NCBI RefSeq assembly: GCF_902635505.1
Contig: NC_045429.1
Coordinates: 464,707,359-464,771,358, forward strand
Origin: Sarcophilus harrisii
Lineage: Eukaryota; Chordata; Mammalia; Dasyuromorphia; Dasyuridae
Length of the DNA stretch: 64,000 nt
Direction of reading: 5' to 3'
Positions 35,590 through 49,224 of this stretch are shown one piece after another. The notes beneath the pieces were generated by a model. That model saw only the letters and a program-made list of their open reading frames with translations. It had not been told where the DNA came from and did not search any database. The position numbers and the translations under genes were made by a program. Numbering within the stretch: position 1 is the stretch's first letter; each line of letters starts with the position of its first letter.

Positions 35590-37511
35590 TTAAAATTTCT
35601 CTCCTGTATGGAATCTCTGGTGTCCAATAAAATCTCTTTTCAATCTAAAAGCCTTTTCACATTGATTACATTCATAAGGCTTCTCTCCATTGTGGATTCT
35701 CTGATGTTGAACAAGATTACATTTCTGGGCAAAAGTTTTTCTACACTGGTTACATTCGTAAGGCTTTTCTTGATTGTGGATTCTCTGATGTGCAATAAGA
35801 TAGTTTCTTACTCTAAAAGACTTTCCACATTGATTACACTCATAAGAATTCTCTGCAGTGTGGATTCTCTGATGGACAATAAGATGACCCTTCTGTGTAA
35901 AAGTCTTTCCACATTGATTACATTCATAAGGCTTTTCTCCAGTATGGATTCTCTGATGTTGAATAAAACCAGTTTTCCATTTAAAAGCCATTCCACATTG
36001 ATTACATTCATAGGGCTTCTCTCCACTGTGGATTCTCTGATGCCGAATAAAACCGGTCTTCCATGTAAAAGTCTTTCCACATTGATTACATTCATAAGGC
36101 CTCTCCCCAGTGTGGATTCTCTGATGCCGAATAAAACCGGTCTTCCGTGTAAAAGCCTTTCCACATTGTTTACATTCATAAGGATTCTCTCCAGAATGGA
36201 TTCTCTGATGTGCAATAAGATCTTTCTTCACTCTAAAAGATTTTTCACATTGATTACATTCATGGGAGTTCTCTCCAGTGTGGATTCTCTGATGTTTAAT
36301 AAGATGAGCTCTCTGTGTAAAAGCCTTTCTACATTCATTACATTCGTAAGGTTTCTCTCCAGTGTGGATTCTCTGGTGTTTATTAAGTTTATTCTTCCAT
36401 GTAAAAGCTTTTCCACATACAATACATTCATAAGGTTTCTCTCCTGTATGGATTCTCTGATGTGCAATAAGTTTATTCTTCCAAATAAAAGCCTTTTCAC
36501 ATTGATTACATTTATAAGGTTTCTTTCCAGTGTGGATTCTCTGATGTTGAACAAGATTACTTTTCTGTGAAAAATTCTTTCCACATTGGTTACATTCATA
36601 AGGTTTCTCTCCAGTATGGATTCTCTGGTGCCGAATAAAACCAGTCTTCCGTGTAAAAGCCTTTCCACATTGATTACATTTATAAGATTTCTCTCCAGTG
36701 TGGATTTTCTGATGTTTAATAAGTTTATTCTTCAATGTAAAAGCTTTTCCACATTGATTACATTCATAATGTTTCTCTCCAGTGTGAATTCTCTGATGTT
36801 TAACAAGATGAGCTCTCTGTGTAAAAGCCTTTCCACATTGATTACATTCATAAGGTTTCTCTCCAGTGTGGATTCTCTGATGTAGAATAAAACCCGTCCT
36901 TCGTGTAAAAGTCTTTCCACATTGTTTACATTCATGGGAGTTCTCTCCAGTGTGGATTCTCTGATGTACAAAAAGATGAGCCCTCTGTGTAAATGCCTTT
37001 CCACATTGATTACATTTATAAGTTTTATCTCCAGTGTGGATTTTCTGATGTTTAATAAGTTTATTCTTCAATGCAAAAGTCTTTTCACATTGATTACCTT
37101 CATAAGGCTTCTCTCCAGTGTGGACTTTCTGATGTTTAATAAGTTTATTTTTCAATGTAAAAGTCTTTCCACAATGATTACATTTATAAGACTTCTCTCC
37201 AGTGTGGACTTTCTGATGTTTAATAAGTTTATTCTTTAATGTAAAAGTCTTTCCACATTGATTACATTCATAACATTTTTCTCTAGTATGAATTCTCTGA
37301 TGTGCAATACAATAATTTTTCACTCTAAAAGCCTTTCCACATTCATTACATTCATAAGGTTTTTCTCCAGTGGGGATTCTCTCATGTGTAGCACAGATTT
37401 CTCCCCAAGTGAAATCACAGGGACCATCATTCATGAATGTTTGCTTGTCAGTTTCATCTAAAGAAGGGCTGAGTTTTACAATATTTTTCTTCAATTGGAG
37501 TCTGATCTCTC
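35590..37511 (-). CDS. Unit B KRAB zinc-finger gene: C2H2 finger exon (last coding exon)
   Basis: Acceptor TTTTTTAG, phase 1 entry. With exons at 49,204-49,172, 40,052-39,926 and 38,365-38,270 the CDS is 2,178 nt (725 aa). After a linker (GEIRLQLKKNIVKLSPS...) come 21 fingers from residue 140. Twenty keep all four zinc ligands; finger 4 has its first Cys replaced by Gly (YEGNQC). Fingers 2-4 share the near-identical helix block LKNKLIKHQK, a sign of recent finger duplication. Most linkers are TGEKPYEC, but several are TGENSHEC or similar. The protein ends HTGEKF. This is the best-preserved gene of the three and looks able to work as a nuclear KRAB repressor; its target is unknown. Confidence 0.95.
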
Positions 37512-38269
37512 CTAAAAAAGAAAAAAACCACACACAACAAAATAAAATACAGATAATGCATACACACACACATGCGCGCGCACCCCTCCCCCCCACACAC
37601 ATATCCCCTCCCTACAATAGGCAGAACAAACTCAGTTACTTTCTATTTCCCTAAAGAGAACGTAATCTATAAATTCTGACTATTAATTTTATTTAATTTT
37701 GACTATTTCCTCCCCAATTCTGCTTTCCTTCTTAGACCATTTCTACTCTCACTAATTAGTGATCTGGTGCGGCACCAAATTTAGTACCATTTTATCCAGT
37801 CCACAATGGATTTCTACATAGCTGTGGGTGGGTGGTCTGTCCCACCAGTTTGTACCCTCCAAGAGAACAAGAAATGTCTCATATCTCTATGTTCCTGGTA
37901 CTCATCTGAGGGCCTGGCTTGTAGCAGGCAATTAAAATGTTTGTTGACTTGAAGTTCTAAGAGAGAATTCACCTTGGATAACCTAATTCCTTTTGGCATT
38001 TTGAGGAGAATTCCATGACCCAAATGACAAACAATGATTTCATATGGGATCACTGCAAGGGAGCTGAAAGGCCATGGATTCCAATCTTTTCATTTTACAG
38101 ATGAGGAAATTGAGATCAAGTGACTAGCCCAGGAAGCCACTTCTAAAAAAAAATGTGGAAAAGAACTTTAAGGCAGGTCTTTCTCTCCCCAACTTTAGCA
38201 CTCAGCTCATGACAAGACCAAGAAGCCTTTTGTAAACACAACTCTCTTTCCCTGCTTTCTCTCACTCAC
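37512..38269 (-). other. Unit B intron between KRAB-B and finger exons (shortened)
   Basis: At 758 bp this intron is far shorter than in A (2.3 kb) or C (2.7 kb). The break is near 37,665, where sequence matching A's 4,010 jumps to sequence matching A's 5,640. A CA/CG microsatellite with a C run (about 37,561-37,600) lies just before the finger-exon acceptor. Confidence 0.75.
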
Positions 38270-38365
38270 CTGAAGGGCAACTCCTCAGACCTTCTTGGTC
38301 CAGCATCCATTGTGTTTCTCTTTCCTCAAAATAAGAAATCACATCTTCTCTGGGAACTGGAAGGC
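38270..38365 (-). CDS. Unit B KRAB-B box exon
   Basis: 96 bp, acceptor CTCAG, donor CAG|GTGAGT, phase 1 in and out. It reads GLPVPREDVISYFEERETQW then MLDQEGLRSCPSG. Compared with unit A it has TQ for AP before the Trp and Glu for Lys in the last part. It is a normal KRAB-B box. Confidence 0.93.
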
Positions 38366-38789
38366 CTGAGCAAGGAAATCAGTCAGAGATAAAGGAGAGA
38401 AGCTCATAATTTAGTTCTTTACAAAAAAGAGTGAGGATCTAGAACTGCTTCATTTTGAGATTCACCCTAATATATTTAAATTCTTACACTCAAATTATGT
38501 TCAAATTCATAGGAGTCTATGGCCACCAGTTAGAGCTTCAAAAGCAAGTAACTCCCCCAAAATGTGCCACATTATCTGCTGTACAATTTGTTGTGAGAAA
38601 GAGCCAAAACCTCTGCCACAATCCCCAACTCCCATCCTTTTAGGTTCTATTCTGGAAGAAACTTCTAACTCTGCAACTGGATAAAAAGTGTTATTGGGCC
38701 AGAGCACTCTCCAGCCTGATCCACAAGTTCCTTGATTTCAGCCCATTTATAGAAGGATGGACTCATTTACAGTCCTCATTATATAGATG

Positions 38790-39010
38790 TTAAAGGGATC
38801 TGGTAGTGTGCAATGGAAAGAGACCTGGACATAGAGTCAGGAGTGCCTGAGTTTAAATTGAGCCTCAGACAGTCACTAGCTGTGTGCCTCTTCTTAAGTA
38901 CTTAACATCTGTTTACCTCAGTTTCTTCAACTCTCAAATGGGGAGAATAATATCACCTAATTTGGAAGGTTATTGTGAGGATAAAGTGACATATTTAGTT
39001 TATTTTTAAT
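38790..39010 (+). repeat. CORE-SINE (MIR/MAR1-like) in unit B
   Basis: This is the copy of the unit A element at 6,716, with the same 'cctgagtttaaattgagcct' and 'ggttattgtgaggataaag' parts. It was inherited through the duplication. Confidence 0.75.
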
Positions 39011-40067
<1,057 letters not shown>

Positions 40068-40390
40068 TCAGAAGATGTAGAGTTGAAAGACCCTTCAGAA
40101 TGAAAGAGTTCATGGACCCTCATCAACTTATAGGAGGAAACTGAAACACAGAGAAGGATTTTGCCCAAAGCTCATCTCTTTTATGAGTGTCAGAGTCCCT
40201 TGGCACCATAATTATTAAGTCTTATTGAAATTTGAGAAAAGCATTTCATATGATCAGATGAAATAAAGCTGAGAAAAGTTTTAGTATGGAATGCTTCTCA
40301 TAGAAGCAGGAAGAAAGTTCATGTTTTAAGAAAAGAACTTGCTCAATTCTCCCCCAAATCCCTCCAAATTCCTTTAAATGATAACCCTAA

Positions 40391-41617
40391 CCAAACTGAA
40401 AAGTTTTTGTACAAACAAAACTAATGCAGACAAGATTAGAAGGGAAGCAATAAACTGGGAAAATATTTTTACAGTCAAAGGTTCTGATAAAGGCCTCATT
40501 TCCAAAATATATAGAGAATTAACTCTAATTTATAAAAATCAAGCCATTCTCCAATTGAAAATGGTCAAAGGATATGAACAGACAATTCTCAGATGAAGAA
40601 ATTGAAACTATTTCTAGTCATATGAAAAGATGCTCCAAGTCATTATTAATCAGAGAAATGCAAATTAAGACAACTCTAAGATACCACTACACACCTGTCA
40701 GATTGGCTAAGATGACAGGAAAAATAATGATGATTGTTGGAGGGGATGCGGAAAACTGGGACATTGATGCATTGTTGGTGGAGTTGTGAATGAATCCAAC
40801 CATTTTGGAGAGTAGTTTGGAACTATGCTCAAAAGTTATCAAACTGTGCATACCCTTTGATCCAGCAGTGTTACTACTGGGATTATATCCCAAAGAGATT
40901 ATAAAGAAGGGAAAGGGACCTGTATGTGCACGAATGTTTGTGGCAGCCCTTTTGTAGTGGCTAGAAACTGGAAACTGAATGGATGTCCATCAGTTGGAGA
41001 AATGGCTGAATAAATTGTGGTATATGAAAATTATGGAATATTACTGTTCTGTAAGAAATGACCAACAGGATGATTTCAGAAAGGCCTGGAGAGACTTACA
41101 TGAACTGATGCTGAGTGAAATGAGCAGGACCAGGAGATCATTATATACTTCAACAACAATACTAGATGATGACCAGTTCTGATGGACCAAGCCATCCTCA
41201 GCAACGAGATCAACCAAATCATTTCTAATGGAGCAGTAATGAACTGAACTAGCTATGCCCAGAAAAATAACTCTGGGAGATGACTAAAAACCATTACATT
41301 AAATTCCCAATCCCTATATTTATGCACACATGCATTTTTGATTTCCTTCACAAGCTAACTGTACAATAATTCAGAGCCTGATTCTTTTTGTACAGCAAAA
41401 TAATGTTTTGGTCATGTATACTTATTGTGTATCTAAGTTCTATTTTAATATATTTAACATCTACTGGTCATCCTGCCATCTAGGGGGAGGGTGGGGGGTA
41501 AGAGGTGAAAAATTGGAACAAGAGGTTTGGCAATTGTTAATGCTGTAAAGTTACCCATGTATATATCCTGTAAATAAAAGGCTATTAAATAAAAAATAAA
41601 TAAATAAAAAAAAAAAT
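40391..41617 (+). mobile_element. 5'-truncated L1 (ORF2 C-terminus and 3' UTR) with perfect target duplication
   Basis: About 1.2 kb of L1 3' end flanked by exact 15-bp AAATGATAACCCTAA (40,376-40,390 and 41,618-41,632). It reads KLKSFCTNKTNADKIRREAI, then LIREMQIKTTLRYHYTPVRL and WYMKIMEYYCSVRNDQQ, which are conserved positions of the L1 ORF2 C-terminus, followed by a 3' UTR and a short A-rich tail. Few breaks and an exact duplication mark it as one of the youngest insertions here. Confidence 0.93.
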
Positions 41618-42324
41618 AAATGATAACCCTAAACAAATTCTGGAGCATTGAAACACACAAAAAGACAGAGTGGAACAATATTCTAACTGGAGACAACTTG
41701 GGAGGCCAGGAGAAAAGGTCTGGGGCACCAGAGTAGAAGTCCAGCATACAGTCATAATGCAGCCCCAACAAAGCAGGAATGGGCCTGGGGTCCTCTGAAT
41801 CCATGGTGCTTATGGGGATTTCCAAACATCACGTCACCAAAAACAACTTGGAAAGTCAGGAGGAGAGGTCAGTCAGGAAGGCGAGAGAGTTCACCAGGGG
41901 TGGGCAACGGGGGAGCTTCTGGAGGCCCCATCGCACAGGAGGTCTCTTCACTAGAACTGAGGAAGGACTCTGTCCCTCAGCTTGAGTACACTAGATCCCA
42001 CAATCCCAGTGGAGCAAAGACACCCCTAACGTGTCCAATGCAGAAAATGGTGCTAGTGGTTAAGTCCCAGAAGGACTCCCCAAAGTAACTGCACAAAAGC
42101 CTGGGGGCTTAGGACAGTGCATTCTCCACCCTGGAAATAGGGCCTAACCCTAACAAAGAATGAAAAGCCAAGGAATAGGCTGGGACGATGAGCAGACAAC
42201 AGAAAAACATTCTAACCATAGAAACTAACTATGGTGACAAGGGAGATCAAAATACATAGTCAGAAGAAGATAACAAAGTCAAAGCTCCTACATCCAAAGC
42301 CTCCAAGAAAAAGAAAAATTTGGA

Positions 42325-42481
42325 GGGGCAGCTTGATGTAATAGTAGATAAAGCACTGGTCCTGAAGTCAGCAGAATCTGAGTTCAAATCCGGCCTCAGA
42401 CACGTAACACTTTTTATTGGTTGTGTGACCCTGGGCAAATCACTTAACCCCAACTATCTTGCCAAAAAAAGAAATAAAAAG
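42325..42481 (+). mobile_element. tRNA-derived marsupial SINE
   Basis: It opens 'ggggcagcttgatgtaatag' and contains the tRNA-like B box region 'gagttcaaatccggcctcag', then 'ctgggcaaatcacttaaccc' and an A-rich tail. This is the widespread marsupial SINE type (WSINE/WALLSI-like). It is inserted in L1 ORF1 sequence. Confidence 0.85.
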
Positions 42482-43449
42482 AATATAAAAATAAGAATCG
42501 GTCTCAGGCCACTGAAGATTTTAGGAATCAAATAAGAGAGAAGAGAGGAAAAACTGGGAAGAGAAATGAGAGTGATGCAAAGAAAAACAAAAAGCTAATA
42601 AGGATAAGAATGCCTTAAAAAACAAAATTTATCAAATGGGAAAGGAGGTACAAAAGCTCACTGAAGAAAATCATTCCTTGAAAATTAGAATTGAGCAAAC
42701 AGAAGCTAATGACTTTGTGAAAAACCAAGAAACAATAAAACAAAACCAAAAAAAAAAAAAAAAATAAAGAAACAATAAAAAACACTGTGCTATGTCTTAC
42801 TGGAAAAACAATTGATTTGGAAAACAGGGCCAGGAGAAATAATTTTTAAATAATTGGTCTGTCTGAACATTATGATCAGAAAAAGAACATGGATATTTTG
42901 AGAAATTAACAAGGAAAACTGTCCTGATATTCTAGAATCTGAGGGTAAAATAGAAATTGAAAGAATCCATCAATCACTTCCTGAAAGTGATCCCAAAATG
43001 AAAACTCCTATTATAGCCACATTCCATAACTCCCAGGTAAAGAAGAAAATATTGTATATCCAGAAAGAACCAATTCAAGTCAGGTGGAACCATAGTCTAG
43101 ATAACATAAGATTTAGCAGCTTCTACAATAAAAGATTAGAGAGTTTAGACTATAATATTATGAAGAGCAATGGAGCTAGGATTGCAACCAAGACTTACCT
43201 ACTCAGCAAAACTGAATATAAATCTTTCAGGGGAAAAGGTGGATATTTAATGAAATAGAGTTCTTTTAAACATTTGCAATGAAAAGAGCAAAACTGAATA
43301 GAAAAATGATTTTTAAATATAGGACTCATGAGAAGCATAAGAAAGTAAGCAGGAAAGGGATATCATAAGAGACTTAATAAGGTTTATTTGATTACATTCC
43401 TATATGGGGATGATGATGTTTATAACTCATAAGAACTTTCTTATTAATA

Positions 43450-44070
43450 TGGCAGTTAGTATTGAACAGAGAAATGCAAATCAAACCAACTCTGAAGTAC
43501 CACCTCACACCTGTCAGATCAGCTATTACTGGAAAAGATAATAATAAATGTTGTAGAAGATGTGAGAAATTGGGACACTAATACATTCTTGGCGGAGTTG
43601 TGAACTGATTCAACCATTCTGGAGAACAATTTAGAACTGTACCCAAAGGAATATGAAAATGTGCACAATCTTTTTACCTAGCAGTGCCATTACTGGGTCT
43701 GTATCCCAAGGAAATCATAAAGGAGGAAAAAGGATCCACATGTGCAAAAAACGTTTGTAGCAGTTCTTTTTGTGGAAGCAAAGAAGTGGAAAATGAGTAA
43801 ATATCTATCGATTGGGGAATGGCTAAACAAGTTGTGGTACATGAAGGTAATGGAATATTACTGTTCTATAAAAAAATGATAAACAAGATGATTTTAAAAA
43901 GAACTGAAAGATTTACAGGAACTGATGCTGACCAAAACAAACAAAGTCAGGAATACAGTGAACATAGAAAGAGCAGAATTTGTGATGATCAACTATGAAT
44001 GACTCAAAATTTTAAAAACAATGATAAAAATTTTTTGTACAAGTAACTGGGGAAAATAAATAAATATATA
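43450..44070 (+). mobile_element. Older L1 3' end
   Basis: It follows the L1 ORF2 C-terminus ('agagaaatgcaaatcaaacc', 'ctcacacctgtcagatcagc', 'atggctaaacaagttgtggt') with many differences from the younger copy at 40,391. It ends in an AT-rich tail near 44,065. Confidence 0.75.
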
Positions 44071-44315
44071 TATATATAAAAGAAGACAGGGTAGCTATAA
44101 GGTGGCAATGTAATACTTTGAAGCAGTGTTCTTTTTGACACCTGCTGTGATACACAGAATCCTGAAAATAAGGCACAATGGAAAAGAGGAATCTGTGGAG
44201 CTGGTATAATAGCAATGGGAGAAAGAACCTACAGGGCAACAATTAGAATGGATATCTTAGAGACTTTGATTACATATAGGGAAAAGAGAAAGACCAGATG
44301 AATAGAGAGGCTATG

Positions 44316-44845
44316 AATCAGAGAATGAGAATCTAGGCAAAACAGAAAGGGAAGATGGATAATGAGGAGGAGGAGAGAAATCCTTAGTGGGAAGGGGAAG
44401 AAAAATGAATGAAATAAAAAAAAATAATGAATAGGATCATTTGAAGGGCAAAAGAGGAAGAAGAATTTATAAGAGAACTAAAAGGAAAAAGGGAGATGTG
44501 GAAGGTAAAATGCAGAATGAGATGAAAGCAAAAGAGATGAGTAAATGTATAGAGAAATGGAGGTAAAACATTTACGGCATCTTCTAAATGGAACAGAGGA
44601 ATCAACATATTTTCTTTGCAACACATGGAACTTGTACAAAAATTAACCAGTGGGGTATAGAGATATTACACACAAATATAAAAAAGGCAGAAATAATCAA
44701 TAAATCCTTTCATTCCCTAATGAAATAAGAATAATAATTGCTTCAGGGACCATTCAGAAGAGATACAAACTAAATGGAGATTTAAGAGTGACATATTAAA
44801 TTATTACTGAGTCAGAGAACAAATCTCAGAAATGATAACTTTGCA

Positions 44846-44878
<33 letters not shown>

Positions 44879-46990
44879 AGTAATGATTAAGCAATATTCC
44901 AAAATTTCTGGGGTTCAACTAAAGCAGTCCTCAGGGGAAAACACAGATTTACATCATACATTAAGAATATAGAAAAAGAGATTAATAAATTAACTGAATA
45001 TACATTTTAAAAATTAGAAAAATAAATGAGGTAAATCCTAAAATAAGTAAAAATGACAAAATATTAAAATTAGAAGGAAACCAGATTAATTGGAAACAAA
45101 AAATAAAATTTTCCTGATTAAAAGGAAGAGAGGGGAAAATCCAGTCAATAAAATAGAAAAGGACAAAGGTAAAATCACAACAAAACTAGAAAAACAAAAA
45201 GGATAGTTGTGTCATATTATATACAGTTTTATGTTTAAAAAACTGAGAAAAGAAAGCTAAGAGAGGAATACTTCCAAAAGTATGAAATATTCAACTTACC
45301 AGGAGACAGGAAAATTCTATGAAATTTATAAAGAATAGTTAGTTAGCATTCATACTTCACTACTAATTCTCCCAAATAAGAAAATATCCCACTAGAATCC
45401 TTTTAGAAGACAAACATAAACTTATGAAACCAAGGGAAGTCCAATCACAGAAAGTAAACTACAAGCCAATGGATGAACGTTATTCCCTCCCCGAAATTTA
45501 TACAAAGTCTTATCAAAATGACTATAGGGAATTATCCAAGAATCATTCATTCTGATCAAATGGGATTTGTACCAGAGATGCAAGGATAGTTCAATGTTAG
45601 GATAACAATGAACAAAACTAATCACAATGTAAACTAAAACATCTAAGAACACATAGTCATTTCAACAGATAAAGAAAGTGCATTGGATAAAGTACACTAT
45701 TCTTTTATGGCAAAAATTTAATTAGTAGTATAGGCCTAATGGGACCACTTTCAAGAGTATAAAAACATCTATCTAAAACCAAAAGTATCACACAAAATGG
45801 GATTTCATTAGAAGTTTTTCCAGTAAATGCAGGAGGGAAGCAAGGATGGTTACTCTCCCTAGTCTTGTAGAAATGCTGGCAATTAATATGGACTTATGCC
45901 CAAAAAGTTATCAAACTGTGCATACCCTTTGATCCAGCAGTGCAACTACTGGGCTTATACCCCAAAGAGATACTAAAAAGAAGGGAAAGGGACCTGTATG
46001 TGCCCAAATGTTTGTGGCAGCCCTCTTTGTAGTGGCCAGAAACTGGAAACTGAGTAGATGCCCATCAATTGGAGAATGGCTGGGTAAATTGTGGTATATG
46101 AATGTTATGGAGTATTATTGTAAGAAATGACAAGCGGGATGAATACAGAGAGGTTTGGAGAGGCTTACATGAACTGATGCTAAGTGAAATGAGCAGAACC
46201 AGGAGATCATTATATACTTCAACAACGATACTGTATGAGGATGTATTCTGATGGAAATGGATTTCTTCGACAAAGAGAAGATCTAATTCAGTTCCAATTG
46301 ATCAACGATGGACAGAAGCAGCTACACCCAAAGAAAGAACACTGGGAAATGAATGCAAACTGTTTGCATTTTTGTTTTTCTTCCTGGGTTACTTTTACTT
46401 TCTGAATCCAATTCTTCCTGTGCAACAAGAGAACTGTTTGTTTCTGCACACATATATTTTATCTAGGATATACTGTGGACATATTTAACATGTATAGTAC
46501 TGCTTGTCATCTGGGGGAAGGGGTGGAGGGAAGGAGGGGAAAAGTTGGAATGGAAGTGAGTGCAAGGGATAATGTTGTAAAAAATTACCTAGGCATGGGT
46601 TCTGTCAATAAAAAGTTATAATTATTAAAAAATAATAATAATAAAATAATTTCTTTGAAAAAAAAAGAAATGCTGACAATTGCAAAAAGACAAGAGAAAG
46701 GAATTAGAGGAATAAAAACAGGTAAAAAAGAGCATCAAAATATCTCTGTATGCTGATGTTAGGAAGAGTTACTTGGAAAAACTCAGGAAATCAGCAGAGA
46801 TAGCCAGTGTGACAATTATTAGCTTAAGCAAAGGTGCAAGTTGGAAAATGAATCCTCCAAAGTTAAGAGCATGTCTAGCTAGTAATAACAGATTACAAGA
46901 AAGAATAATTCCATTCCAAAAAAGTAAAATATGACTATAATAACTGGGGATCAACCTCTCAGAGCACACCAAAGTGTTTAATAGATTTAG
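44316..46990 (+). mobile_element. L1 ORF2 fragment (unit B), split by a younger L1
   Basis: It runs from the region before RT through the RT core (IIHSDQMGFVPEMQG is encoded near 45,540) and on past the insertion at 45,885-46,665. The later part, from about 45,510, is the counterpart of unit A 8,126-8,790. A (GA)n microsatellite lies at 44,855-44,878. Confidence 0.75.
45885..46665 (+). mobile_element. 5'-truncated L1 3' end specific to unit B
   Basis: It is flanked by AGAAATGCTGGCAATT (45,869-45,884) and AGAAATGCTGACAATT (46,666-46,681), a 16-bp target duplication with one difference. Unit A has the empty site. It carries the ORF2 C-terminus and a 3' UTR distinct from that of the 40,391 element, ending in 'gtcaataaaaagttataatt' and an A-rich tail. 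Confidence 0.93.
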
Positions 46991-47449
46991 TTATAAAGCA
47001 AAGAAATGAAGGAAACCTAAAAGCTGGAAGATTATTCAGTGCTCAGAGCTAAATTGTGAAAATATAATAAAAATGCCTTCACTCCCCCAAATAATTTAAA
47101 CTTTTAATACTATATTAATGTTTTAAGTGAAATTTTGCTAAAAGGCTGATGTTGGGGGAGACCTCAATTCCCAAGAAGCTTTAGACATTTACTAGCTATG
47201 TGAAGTTGGGCTAATTCCTTAAAATCGGACTCAGTTTTTTCAACTAATATAAAATAACAAAAGTGAGGAAAATGCTTCTGGGGGTGGCTGAGCCAAGATA
47301 ACAATCAGAAAGGGGAAGTAATGAAGTCCTCTCCACAAACTCTAATAGTTTGTATAGACCAAATGGAAGCCACAAGGCAATGGCAAATACTAAAACAAAT
47401 TCAAGAGACTTTAAAAAAGGGAAGAAAAAGTTTAAAACAAGTCAAATAA

Positions 47450-48770
47450 AAAAGAGAACAAGGTAAAACTTAAGTATCACCAGACTATCAGAGTGCCATT
47501 AAAAAAGCGACCTAGACACAGAACTTCAAAAAATCTTTAAACTCCCCACATTACTTCCAAAGACAGGATAAAACAGAAATAAAGCACAGAAGTTTTGATA
47601 GGACAGACCAGGAATTTTGCCTCAGATATGTGCTTCCAGATGTTCTTACTGTAACCTTCTACAGTGAAAAGAGTTCCTTTCCCAGATGAAGTCCACAGAG
47701 CCACTATCTTAGAGGTCATAAAAGACCACATCCTTGATCCCTCTCCTGTTCCAGGAGCCTTGGGAAAATGCTAAAATGTCCCAATATGGGCAACCTCCAC
47801 TGGTCTCCCACCTTGCTAGCTTCTCCCAGGATGAGCCTGTATACTTTATGTGAATAGAGCTCCTGATGGCCAAGAGAAAATCTCTCTCAAATCTTTATCT
47901 ACCTAGAACCACACATCACTTCCTGGAAAAGGCCTCTATATGAAGACTCCCAAGAACTTCACAGCCAAAATAAAATGCAGAGCTTCTGGCTCTGTGAGAG
48001 GAATACTGCAAGTAGCCAAAAAGACATCCAAATCCAGTTCAACCACCAAGGACCCCCATTAGGATGCCACACAATTTGGCAGCAACCATTACTAAAGAGC
48101 AGAGAGCTTGGAATGGGTCAATGCCAGAAGGCAAAGAACAGGGTCTCGCAGCCAACAGTAATTTATGAAGCAAAACTGAGTATAATGCTCTAAGGGTAAA
48201 AGCATTCCTGATGAAAGGACCATAAGTGGAGAAAACTTTCAAGTGAAGACAAACGCAAAAAGACAGACTAACTGTGTGTCCCCTCTGATCCCTACTGGGG
48301 CTCACAGAAGGAATCAAAGGAGAGGAAAGGTGGGAGTGGTTCTGTTATGATCTTAAGGTGAGACTGGGATGGGAAGAGGAACATACTAAGGTGGGTGAAT
48401 ATAAAGGAGGACTAGGAAACATTATCTCATTATTGAAGAGGGTCTAGAAATAGACATTTCTACAAACAAGGAGGAGGGAGTGGGGGTGAGAACCTCTGAT
48501 ACCTGAACCTCAGTCATCTACTCAAAGGAAGGAAGACTACACACAATGCAGAGCTGGTTGGGAAAATGCATTTTACTCACCAGGGAAAAGGTGGGAAAGG
48601 AGAGAAGGGAGAGGGGAGTTAGAGTGAGGAGGGATTAATCCTAAGCAAAACAAACTCAAAAAATGTACAAGAATATAGTGCTTTTTTGAGGTGGCAAAGG
48701 GAATCTGAGGAATTACTCACAAATGGGGAATGGGCAAATAAGTAACACAACAGAAGATGGGATGAAAATG
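47450..48770. other. Intron tract about 99% identical to unit A 9,813-11,115
   Basis: Sampled stretches totalling about 800 bp show roughly 1% difference, including the L1 ORF1 remnant at 47,960-48,310. Neighbouring intron on both sides differs by about 10-15%. No gene lies inside. Confidence 0.8.
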
Positions 48771-49171
48771 GTATATGTGCAAAAATGGAGACAGATATCC
48801 GACACATTTTCCTACCTCTGTTATTTCTGCTTGGGAAAAGAAAAGGTAACAAAACTAAAGTTTGTGAAAGTTTGATCAAGGGAGAGAAATCCATATGCAG
48901 TGATCTGAATCTCCAGTTAACTGGTAAGAAACAAAAGGTAAATAGGTTCCAAGGGCAGACTCACAGCCTAGTATGCTGAAGTTAGTCCTATTTTACACTG
49001 TTTATAGCCCCAACAAGGTTAAGAACTACCAATTGCTATGTAGCACCTAATTCTTATGTTTACAGAGAAACAATCCATATGGGATTGACAGCTTCATACA
49101 CCATCCTCCATATCTATGGAAATGGTTTCAATTGCTGATGTTGGTCAGCTCTGTGGATGGATTGCACTCAC

Positions 49172-49224
49172 CTGAAGAGGAGGTCTGAGGCTCCCAGGGC
49201 CCATTCCTTCTGGCTCCGAGATCC
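49172..49224 (-). CDS. Unit B start-codon exon
   Basis: Acceptor CCTACACAG, donor CTTCAG|GTGAGT. The ATG at 49,204-49,202 opens MGPGSLRPPLQ and joins in phase 0 to KRAB-A at EVVIFKDV. The exon length equals that of unit A and only one residue differs. With the other exons the CDS stays in frame to the finger exon stop. Confidence 0.87.

Larger units (their letters stand above)
40290..43330 (+). mobile_element. L1 5' region and ORF1, interrupted by a younger L1 and a SINE
   Basis: Flanking the insertions are 'tgctcaattctcccccaaat' and 'aaacaaattctggagcattg', parts of a marsupial L1 5' end. Downstream come ORF1 remnants (IERIHQSLPESDPKMKTP, then HNSQVKKKILYIQKE and LSKTEYKSFRGKG). It is dead and absent from unit A, so it either inserted after the duplication or was lost from A. 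Confidence 0.7.
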
